This document shows, piece by piece, positions 31,201 through 43,200 of a stretch of DNA of 64,000 bases. Both the position numbers and the translations under genes were made by a program. Within the stretch, counting starts at the first letter, position 1. Each line of letters begins with the position of its first letter. Source of the DNA: Furcasterigmium furcatum (Eukaryota; Ascomycota; Sordariomycetes; Glomerellales; Plectosphaerellaceae); the NCBI GenBank assembly GCA_001599815.1, contig BCIA01000006.1, positions 4,404,961-4,468,960 of the forward strand, read 5' to 3'. The notes under the pieces are model-generated. The model did no database searches. It was not told the origin of the DNA and worked only from the letters and a program-made list of their open reading frames with translations.

Positions 31201-34200
31201 ACGAAGACACATCTACCGAGGCCAGCAGCGTGGGCTCCACGACGGATACATCCGAGTTGTCTGAAGTTGCTACTGAATCCAGCACGACGGAGTCAAATTC
31301 GACAACCAGCACAGAGGATGCTGAGTCAAGCTCCATTCAGACCACTACCAGCATCAGTAGTGAGACAACGCCATCGACGGAGAGCACTGATAGCGACGCG
31401 GAAACATCGAGCAGCACCGAAGAAGACGAGATTTCAACGACTCTAGCGGAGTCCGCGACTGAGATAACTCTTTCAACTTCCTCGGAAGACACCATCACTA
31501 GTTTTGGTGAAACCAGCATCGAGACCGACGCATCACCTTCTACTACCATAGACGAAGCCCCTACGACAGACGAAGACACTGTTGGTCTTTCTAGCACTTC
31601 ATCTTCAAGCGATCTCGAGACTCCCACTCCGCAGCAGTCTGCCACCGGTCCGGGAACAGCAACCGAAACAACGGACAGTGACTTCCCCACCACTACAGAG
31701 CTGTCAGAAACCACTCTCACAACGACAGACACAGATGCTTCGAGCAGCGCTTCTGAAGTGATATCTCCGGACGACTCTGTCCTGCCCACTGCGGGTGAAG
31801 AGTCCACTGACTCTTCAGAGGACCTGTCAACCAGAGTGTCCGCAACAGACGCTTCTATTTCGAGTGAACCCGATGGTGAAACGACTGCAACCACTCTCAG
31901 CGACGAAGAGCCAAATGGCACGGGATCAACAGACGTGTCACAAGAGCCGAGCAACACGAATGAAGATCCTACAAGCTCGACCGATTCATCAACTGACTCT
32001 CAGTCTACGAGTCTCTCAGAAACAATTGACACGGAGTCGTCCTCAAACTCCGTCACGGAGACATTCACCAGCGAGACCATCTCGACGACAGAGACATTAG
32101 GAGACAGCACGACTTCGGATGTGGTACAAACATCGAGTCTCTCCGACACGAGCGAGTCACAGAGCACCGATCAGACTTCGACCGATTCCGAGGACACTGG
32201 CACCTCAGATGCTATCGAAAGCAGTCCTGAGGCCACTGGCACTCAGAGTAGTGAAATTTCCTCCGATCCACCTACAAGCACCGATTCTAGTCAAACTTCA
32301 GGGGACAGTAGCTCGGATTCCGAAGAAAGCAGCAGCACCGCCGTGGAAGAACCGTCAACTCTACTCGACTCCTCGAGTACTGTCTCTTCTGATGGCGAGG
32401 AACCCGCAACTTCATCGTCAACTACTGAATTGGAGGAGTTTAGCTCGGAGAGCGAGACCATTTCGTCGTCTGAAATATCGACCAGCACTGAGGACGCCCC
32501 TGAGAATACTTCCTCGAGCACAGATTCGACGAGTACCCTCGACACATCGTCCACCATCGAGGGCACGAGTACGGATACCGAAGGGGACGCATCATCAACT
32601 ACCGACGTCCAGGAGACCACAAGCTCATCCGATACGTCTACCAGCGAAACCTCAGCAGAATCTTTAGAGGGCAGTCAGACTTCCGAAACCGTCACAACAA
32701 CAACCGAGGCGACTTCGGACCTACCGACTACGAGCGTGACAGAAACAAGCCCATCCTCATCCTCCTCGAGCGATGCCCAACCGCCAGAGGAATCGGAGAG
32801 CGCTTCTTCTGTTGAGAGTTCCTCCTCTGTCAGCACCTCCGTTACCTCTAGCGAGGAACTGACGACCACAGACTCGGTGACAACACTTCCAGAGGATGTC
32901 GAGAGCACGGAGACTACCATCACAGAGGACACCCTAACCACGGAATCGTCTACGGATTCAGCCTCCTCTGACGGAGATCAAACGCGTTCAACATTGGAGG
33001 ATGGGTCAACTACTACGCCCACCACCACGGTCAGCAGCGAAAGCGACGACAGCAGCATCACGGCAACCGAGACAGCGGATGACACAACGCAAGTCAACAC
33101 AACGTCATCAAGCGTAGAAGAGGACAGTACAGGCCCTCCCACTTCTACCACTTCGGAAGATACTACTCTCAGCTCGAGCGAAAGCGACGACGGGACGACG
33201 ACGTCAACGGACTCGACGACTATTCCATCAACTGAAACCTCGGGCACCATCGAGCCCGAGGAGGGATCAAGCTCAGAAACAACTCCAGAGGAATCTTCCA
33301 CCACATCTAGCCTCGATACCACGACCCAGTTGACAGACAGCACCTCGGATGACCCAACGACGTTGTCGACCCAGGAAGAGGCCTCAGAAACGACGACAAG
33401 CACTTCTGAATCTGAGTTCAGTTCGTCAACAGAGACTCAAGACGTTGAACCCACGGACACGGAGGAGGAGACCATCGCTACGACAGAGACAAGCGTTTCT
33501 TCCGAAGACAGCTCGGAACCCCCCATAGAGTCAAGCACTGCCACCACCGAGTCTAGTACGAGTGAGAGCACCGACACAAGCTCTGTCACTGATACAACGT
33601 CTGACCCGGAACAAGAGTCGAGCACAACAGCAGAAGATCCAACATCGTCAACTGAAACAACCGTTGAAAGCTCGACATCCCAGAGAACGACACTTTCGGA
33701 GTCTGAGGAAGAGGAGGAGACAAGCACATCGGTGTCTGAGACCTCGAATTCAACCACCGAATTCCCAACTTCTTCAATTGCAGACCCAGACGAGACTTCG
33801 ATAGCCAGCGACGATACAACGGAAGCCGATCCCACGGACCCTACGGCCTCGTCCTCGCCCTCTCCAGACACGGTGACTTCAACAGATGAAACGACTACTC
33901 AGACTCTGAGTCCAGATCCAGAGCCGAGTTCCGAGAGCAGCACTTCCAGTAATGGAGAGGAAGAGACTGTGTCAACCGAAAGCGAAACAACCGGAACGGA
34001 GTCTTTGAGTGCCACGATCTCTTCCTCTTCAGACACGGAGAGCACAACTGAAGCAACAACGGTTGAGACTTTCAGCCTAGATCCAGAGCCGGGTTCTGAG
34101 ACCAGCACTTCCAGTGACAGAGAGGAAGAGACTGCGTCAACCGAAAGCGAAACAACTGGAACGGAGTCTACGGATGTTACGGCCTCTTCTTCTTCGGAAA

Positions 34201-37200
34201 CGGTGAGCACAAGCGACAAAACAACCGTTCAGACTGTCAGTCCAGATCTAGGGTCGACCTCCGAGACCAGTACTTCCAGTGATGGTGAAGAAGAGACTGC
34301 GTCAACCGAAAGCGAGTCTACGGATGTGACGACCTCTTCCTCTGCAGAAACGTTGGGCACAGCCGACGAAACAACGGTTCCAACTGTCAGTCCAGATCCG
34401 GGGTCGAGTTCAGAAACCAGCACCTCCAGTGAGGAAGAGGAAGAGACGACCTCAACCGAAAGCGAGTCCACGGATGCCACGACAAGCACAACCGACGATA
34501 CAACGATCCAGACCATCAGTCCAGACCTAGGGTCAAGTTCCGAGACCGGTACCTCCAGCGAAGAAGAGGAAGAGTCAACTGTAACCAGCACTGATGCAAC
34601 CGACTCCGAGTCGACGGGTGTTTCAACCTCTTCTTCTTCTTCAGACCCGGCCAGCACAACAGACACGACGTCCACTCAGACTGTCAGCTCAGATCTAGGA
34701 TCAAGTTCTGATGCCAGCACTTCCGACACTACCTCTAGCGAGGAAGAGGAGACCAGTACAACGAGCAGCTCAGTCTCTAATGACTCAACAGAGATTACAA
34801 CGGATTCCGAAACGACAACGATCGTCGACAGCAGCTCAACGGAACTAAGCAGCAGTGACCTGGAGTCTACTTCGCTTGAGCCCGAGCCCGACACTTCGTC
34901 AACGCCAGAGCCTAGCGAAACGTCTGAGACAGATCTGACCAGCACGAGTGACTCAACATCCGAGAGCAGTTCTTCTATTGAGACTACTGTCACCTCGACA
35001 AGCAGCTCAGACATTGATGATAGCTCTACAACATCCTCCATCACCGCTACCTCAACAGATGGCAGCACTGAGACTGAGCTCACCGACACGACGTCCACGA
35101 CTGATGATCCTTCCACCAGTGTCGAGCCAGACACGACTACGACGGAGGAGAGCACCTCGCAGGACGACAGCAGCTCAACCGCCGAGACTGGTCTGGATGA
35201 TACTACGGTTCCTTCCAGCAGCTTAGACCCGGAGAATACTTCTTCAGTGGAGAGCGAAAATGCCACCACGTCCGAGACGAGCATCACGTCCGACAATAAC
35301 ACCACCGAGGACACGTCGGCGACCTTGGAGAGCAGTACCGCCACCGAAAGCTCCACTCAAGATGAAAGCACCAGTGTTGAGAGCACAACTGATGCAGGTA
35401 GCAGCACCACTTCCAGCACCAACACCTCGATCGAAGAAACATCAATTTCAGATAGCACCACCTTGGAAAGCAGCTCGACGGAGAGCAGCACTGCCACCGG
35501 TAGTTCTACCCAGGATGAAAGCACCAGTGAAACTTCAACCTCAGACTCCTTGGAAAGCAGCATCGCCACGGATAGCTCTACCCAGGATGAAAGCACCGGT
35601 GTCGAGAGTACAACTGCTGGAGGTAGCAGTACCATTGCCAGCACCAGCACCTCGATCGAAGAAACATCAACTTCAGACACCGTGGGAAGCAGCTCGGTGG
35701 AGAGCAGCAGCACCGCCACGGATAGCTCTGCGCAGGATGAAAGCACAACCGATACAGGGAGCAGCACCACCGCCAGCACCTCGATCGAAGAAACATTAGC
35801 TTCAGATAGCACCATCTTAGAAAGCAGCTCGACGGAGAGAAGCAGCACCGCCACCGATAGCTCTACCCAAGATGAAAGCACAACCGAGACAGACAGCAGC
35901 AGCACCACTGCCGAAACCAGTGACTCGACGGAAGAAACATCGACTCCAGAGAGCACTACCCCGGAAAGCAGTACCTCAGTCGAGAGCAGCACCGTCCCCG
36001 AGAACTCCACCGAGAATGAGAGTACTACTGCTGAAACCAGTACCTCGATCGAAGAAACGTCGGCTTCAGATAGCAGTACGTTGGAAAGCAGCTCGGTAGA
36101 GAGCAGTACTTCGACCGAGGACAGCTCGCTTCTGGAAAGCACTACCACTGAGAGCACAGCCGATTCAGGTAGCAGTACCACTGTCTCGACCGAAGAATCA
36201 TCGACTTCAGACAGCGTGGCCTCGGACAGCAGTACCTCAGTCGAGAGCACTGCAACCGAAGAGTCAACTTCAGATACCTTGGCCTCGGAGAGCAGCTCCT
36301 CGGTCGAGGGCAGTAGCACCGCTCCCGATAGCTCGACCGAGGACGAAGGCATAACCTCAACCGAACAATCAACTTCAGAAAGCTCGACCTCGGAAAGCAG
36401 TACCTCAGTTGAGAGCAACAGCACCACAACCGAAGAATCGTCAACTTCAGAGAGCTTGACCTTGGAGAGGACTACCTCAACCGAAGAATCAACTTCAGAT
36501 AGCTCGACCTCGGAGAGCAGCAGCACCGCAGCCGAAGAGCCAACTTCAGATAGCTCGACCTCGGAGAGCAGTACCTCAGTCGAGAGCAGCAGCAGCGCTC
36601 CCGATAGCTCGACCGAGGATGAAAGCAGTACCTCAACCGCAGAATCAACTTCAGATACCGTGGCCTCGGAGAGCGGTACCTTAGTTGAGAGTAGTAGCAC
36701 CGCTCTAGATACTTCTACCGAGGATGGAAGCAGCACCGCCACCGAAGAGCCAATTTCAGATAGCTCGACTTCGGAGAGCAGTACCTCAGTTGAGAGCAGC
36801 AGCACCGCTCTCGATACTTCTACCGAGGACGAAAGCAGCACCACAGCCGAAGAGTCGTCAACTTCAGCCGCCTCAACCTCGGAAAGCACCTTAGTTGAGA
36901 GCAGCAGCACTGCAACCGAAGAATCGTCAACTTTAGACATCTCGACCTCAGAGAGCAGTGCCTCAGTCGAGAGCAGCAGTACCACTCCAGATACTTCTAC
37001 CGAGGATGAAAGCACTACCTCAACCGAAGAATCGTCAACTTCAGACAGTTCGACCTCGGAAAGCAGCACCTCAATTGAGAGCAGCACCATTCTAGATACT
37101 TCTACCGAGGAAGAAAGCAGTACCTCAACCGAAGAATCGTCGGCCTCGGAAAGCATTACCAGCGAGAGCGGTACATCAACTGTGGACGACCCAGCCTCGT

Positions 37201-40200
37201 CAACAAGCTCTACGAGCAGCGGCACCGACGTTACCTCGGATGCGACTACAACGGCCGAAGAGAGCAGCGAATCGCCTTCTGAAACATCAACATCTACCAC
37301 TTCTGATGATTCTTCCGCGAGCTCTGAGCCAACATTGGAGGAAACCAGCGATCCCAGCTCAACCCTGTCCACGACCTCGCCCGATAGCGAAAGCACCGAA
37401 GACCCAAGTACCAGTTCATCAAGCTCAGAGCCTTCCACGGATGTTACCAGTGACACCAGCGGAGACCTGTCTAGCACAGAGAGCACTGACACCGACCTGA
37501 CGACAATAACCTCCACGACGGATGAGTCTAGCTCGGCATCGACGACTTTCGCATCCGAGTCACTCAGCTCAACTGTTCAGAGCGAGACAGAATCGGAGTT
37601 CTCCTCCGAATCGACGACTGAAACTGAGACGAGCTCGGAAACGACGTTGATTACTCTCGCGACCTCATCATCGTCTTCTGACGAGGAAACGTCGAGCAGC
37701 TTTTCTGAATCAAGCGAAAGCAGTTCAGCTACGGAAGTTTCAACCTCGTCCACGTTCACGTCCACCACATTCTCGACGAGCATCCGCTCGAGCTCGCTGG
37801 AAGAAGACAACACGACATCAATCGATCTCGATACAACGTCACTCGACTCTTCATCGGATCTCTCGTCTTCCGTGGACTCGAGCACTTCTGATAGTAGTAC
37901 TTCGGAAGTCTCATCAGTCGTGGTCACTTCAATCTCGCTCACGACTTTTGAAACTTCGACCATTCGATCCAGCTCTGCCGAGAGCACCTCGAGCGACGAT
38001 ACTACATCTGAAGATTCGGTTTCATCCAGCGAGGACACCTCAACAACCTCTTCTGACTTGGAATCTTCGCTATCGAGCACATTGGATACCGCATCGGACG
38101 ACACCTCCAGCTCCACCACCTCATTTGATGTCGAGACGACGGAGTCTTCGGTAGGCGAGTCAAGCTCGGTCTCTACCGAAGACAGCACGGCCAGCTCTAC
38201 GCAGACAACCACCGATGGCACTGAATCGAGTTTGACGAGTGACACTGCTACCACGAGCTCGGAATCCGAACTCAGCTCGACCCAAGACCCTTCAACCGAG
38301 ACGTCAGCCACGACGTCGTCCATTCTTGACGAAACAACCACTACCAGTGTAGAAGACCCGACCTCGACGACAGCATCCGACACTTCGGAGACGAGCAGTA
38401 TCGATGTCTCCAGCTCCACGAGTAGTGACGACCCCATGTCTGAGAGCTCGTCAACGCCATCAAGCACCGAGCAACCAACCAGCACTGAGGAACCAACAAG
38501 CACTGACAGCACTGAGGAACCGACAAGCACTGAGGAACCGACAAGCACTGAGGAACCAACAAGCACTGAAGAATCAACCAGCACGGAAGAATCAACAGGC
38601 ACGGAAACGAGCACTGAACCCACCGCAACATCCAGTGAATTGACGGACGAGACGAGCACCGACACGTCGAGCGACGAGCTCACCTCCACCAGAGAATCCG
38701 AGTCAAGCAGCGCCGAAGAAACAAGCGAAACGACCTCTTCGGAAACTTCCACTGAAAGCAGCTCTGAATCCACGGCCGAACCCAGCACGCTAGAATCAAG
38801 TACCGAGACTTTGGACAGCTCTGATGCTACGACATCGACAAGCGAGGCTGAGACAACCAGCACCAGCAGTGAAACCATTACCACAGAGTCCAGCGATACA
38901 AGCACTTCGGATTCTGCCACTTCAACTGAGTCGCAGGACAACTCGAGCAGCGAGACGTCACAAGAGACATCCGAGGAGGCCAGCTCCACGGAGACATCCA
39001 CCGACACGAGTGCCAGCAGCTTAGAAGATTCGACAACAACTAGCGAAGAAACGTCTACGACATCCACTGAACCAAGCTCGGATGTTTCAGAACTCCTGTC
39101 GGAAACCGAAATCACAGATAGTAGCAGCACAGAGTCCGTGACTACAACTTCGAGTGAGGAGAGCAGTACGACCGAGATCACTGAGTCTTCGAGCGATGCT
39201 TCGGGAAGCGATTCCACAGATACATCTGTTTCCGAGACGACCACGGAGGAGAGCAGCACGGCTGAAACTTCCAGTTCGACCGAGAGTTCGGCGGAGTCAA
39301 GCTCCACGCTTAGTTCTTCGCAGACTTCGGAGACGTCCACGTCGGATGGCCCTTCAGACTCCTCGTCCTTAAGCATACAACCAACTGTCGAGTCTGAAAG
39401 CACCACGAGCGAGCCGAGCTCATCAGACACTAGTACAGAAAGTACCGAGACGGAAGGCGAGTCAACTATAACTTCCGAGTCGACCACTGCCGAGTCCACG
39501 GCGCTCTCCACCACAGAATCAGATACCACCTCTTCCGATAGCTCGACTGAGGATGTCTCTTCCACGACTGCTTCCTCGGAATCTTCGACGTTCTCGCTAT
39601 CCAGTACGAGTGAGGATATCTCGGATTCTTCCTCCACGAGTCTCAGCACAAACGTGGAGAATACCGAGACAACGAGTTCAGATACCACCACCGAAGTAGA
39701 CTCGACGTCCAGCAGCCTCGACACCACCACAACCGATGTGTCCGACCCACCGAGCTCCACGGAATCTGAGAGCACTACCTTGATCTCATCGGAGACTCCA
39801 GGCTCTTCAGATCCTCCTACTTCATCCTCTTCCACTGAAGCGAGCTCCTCGACGGCGGAAGAACCAACCGAAAGTGACGCTAGCTCGGACACGACGACAA
39901 TTGGAGACTCATCATCGACAAGCAGCCAGGCTTCCACCTCGGAGTCCACATCTAGTGAAGAGCCCCCGACCACGACTAGCTCATCGACAGCAACTTCAAG
40001 TAGTGTGGAACCGTCCAGTTTGTCCAGCTCGACGGAAGATACGACGACGGAAATCAGCACATCGACCTTGCCGACCTCCTCGAGCCTTTCGACGGAGAGC
40101 TCTTCGACTCCAAGTGAAACAAGTAGCAGCACTTCCGCATCAGCAACCGACAGCGAAACGGAGAGTTCCTCTTTGGCTGAGTCCACATCCAGCTCCACGA

Positions 40201-43200
40201 CTGCTCCCGAGTCAAGCTCTTCGACCTCGGAATCGTCTTCAACCAGTAGCGATTTCTCGACAGAAACCTCGCTCCCTGCAACGTCGAGCTCAACGTCTGC
40301 ATCAAGCAGTGAGGAAAGTGTCGTCTCTTCTATCTCAACAACAATTTCGAGCTCGACCATCAGCACAGAGTCAAGCCTGGTTTCGACATCTTTCAGCACT
40401 ACCTCAACGGCTGCAGAAACGACGACTATCTCAACATCAAGTAGCTCAGAGACAAGCACGTCGATCTCGAGCACTTCTTCTTCCCTGCCCGAGACCAGCA
40501 TCTCGTCAGCAAGCTCAACTTCGCTGTCCTCTTCAAGCTCTTCGAGTACAACAAGCTTGGAATCCACCGAGCCGAGCTCAACGACTTCTGATCCAAGTTC
40601 CGTGACCCAAACTTCCACGGAACCTTCGAGCAGTTCACTGAGCAGCACCACCTCACCCTCAACCACCCTCAGCGAAGTTACAACGACCAGCAGCAGCAGT
40701 AGCCTGACGACGTCATCTATCTCCACTGTCTCAACAACTTCGCCAGACTCCTCGTCTTCGAGCACCACGCTTAGCTCGAGCAGCACCAGTCCCGAGACAA
40801 GCAGCACTTCGAGCTTGTCAAGCACCAGCACCTCAAGCACCTCAAGCACCAGCACGTCTGCAGATCCAAGCGCCTCCACCACATCTTCGCTTTCGAGCAC
40901 CTCTACCTCATCGTCCATCTCTTCTACTCTAACGACGATCTCTACTACCTCGTCCGCAGCTCCGACTTTAGACTCAAGCACCACTTCGAGCTCCACGTCA
41001 GCCGCAACGACCAGTTCAACATCCCTAACATCTACCTCTTCTTCTGCCTCAACGTCCAGCAGCGTCTCTACTTCGACCACCTCAAGTTCTTCAACGGAGG
41101 CGACAATCACTTCGACTTCGCTATCGACTACGTCTTCGAGCGTTTCAACCTCGACGTCAGCATCAAGCAGTAGTATCACCTCTACAACGTCGAGCCAGCC
41201 AGAGACAACCACTACGTCGCCTACGTCGACAACGACCTCTTCATCTCTCATTTCGTCCACCACAACGTCTGCTACATCTACTTCTCTTACATCTGTTTCT
41301 TCTACAACAACCTCCCCCACAACCACATCTCTTGCCACAGTCTCTTCTTCCACAATCTCTTCTTCCACAATCTCTTCCACGTCCACGTCCCTGACGTCGG
41401 ACCTTTCTACGTCCATCTCATCGAGTACCACAACATCATTATCAACAACTAGTAGCCCGAGTAGCTCAACTACAACCACCTCCCAGCCGACCTCCACTAC
41501 TAGCACGGCTCAGTCATCGACATCGACATCGACATCGGCAACCTCAACTATCGGTACTACGTCGACCACAAGCACAAGCACAAGCCAGGTGTCCACGTCA
41601 ACTTCAACATCATCATCGAGCACCCTTCAAACATCGACAGTATCCACAAGTTCAACTCAGTCGACAACAACGACGCAGCCATCTATCAGCAGCACTACGC
41701 AAACAACGAGCTCATCGACGAGCGTTTTGCCTACCACTACAACTGCTACCACCTCCCAGCCGTCCACGACAACGTCACCGACGGTCTCATCTTCAAGCAC
41801 CTCTTCAAGCACAAGCACATCTCAGGCAACAACAACAACAACATCAACAACTGCTCAGTCATCAAGCTCGACTACGGCGTCAAGCTCAACCACGTCTCAA
41901 GTGGGAACAACATCATCCAGCATCACCCAGATTCCAACTACGACTTCCACGACTGTTCAGTCATCAAGCACTTCATCAAGCTCGACTACGACGGCAAGCA
42001 GCTCAACTACGGTGTCAAGTTCAAGTACAGTTTCAAGCTCGACCACGACGTCAAGCTCGGCCACAACGTCAAGCTCGGCCACAACGTCAAGCTCGGCCAC
42101 AACGTCAAGCTCGGCCACAACGTCAAGCTCAGCCACGACAGCAAGCAGCTCAACTTCAAGCTCAACCACGTCTCAAGTGGGAACAACTACTACATCCACC
42201 CTGTCGTCAAGTACATCGTCAAGCACGAGCTCGTCCCACGGTTCCGAGCCCTCCCGCTCGTCGACCTCAACCACCAGCCAGATCTCGTCCACATCATCAA
42301 CCAGCAGCACTCAGACACCGACCACGACATCGACAACGTCGATATCGTCAAGCACATCGTCAAGCACGAGCTCATCCCACGGTTCCGAGCCCTCCCACTC
42401 TTCGACCTCGACTACGACTCAGATCTCTTCCACAACATCTACTAGCAGCACCCAGGCACCCACCACGACATCGGCGACGTCGACATCATCAAGCCGTCCA
42501 CCTACCACTTCAAGCTCAACTACGTCAAGCTCAACTACGTCAAGCTTAACCACGTCAAGCTCAAGCCAGGTATCGTCTACAACGTCAACGTCAAGCTCAA
42601 CCACGTCGTCGCAGCCAGTCACCACAACCCAACCACCAACAACCTCCAGCTCTCTACCGCCTACTTCGACGAGTTCCTCAACTTCCTCGACAACAACAAC
42701 CGGGTTTGGGAGACCTTTTGCGTGCGGCCCGTCCGGTTACCTTACGCAAGGCAACGCGTTGTTGGCGGTCAATCTCGGAACCGGAGGACGAACAACTGTC
42801 ACCTCCAGTCTTGTCGGCACCGTGGATGCTTTGGGTTTCAACGTTTTGGAAGGCTACCTCTACGGCATAAATGGCACCCTTATCCGCATCAACGCGGATG
42901 GTGGCATGACAAGAGTCGACACGATAAACCAACCGCTACTCGCCACCTACAATGGCGGCGAGGTCGACAACCAAGGCTTCTACTGGGCAACGAGCAACGG
43001 CCTAAGCTGGATCCAATACGATCTCCGGCCCGGCAGCTCCCAGTATGGCCAACAGGTAGGCTCTGGCGGCTCTCTCACGGGTTTGCTAGCCAACATCGTC
43101 GACTGGGCATACGTCGCGGGTTCTCCCGGTTTCTTGTACGCGGCGGGTACGAATCTCTTGGGAGTATCGTTCCTGGCCCGTTTCAACCTGGACACGAAGG

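Noticed and set aside
35357..37516. 719-codon minus-strand ORF
   Set aside because: Same reason: antisense of the repeat field, low complexity and no independent coding evidence.
37577..41506. 1,309-codon minus-strand ORF
   Set aside because: It is exactly opposite the Ser/Thr/Glu repeat region, has no signal peptide or domain, and is only Val/Glu/Asp/Leu-rich low complexity. It follows from the codon choice of the plus-strand gene.
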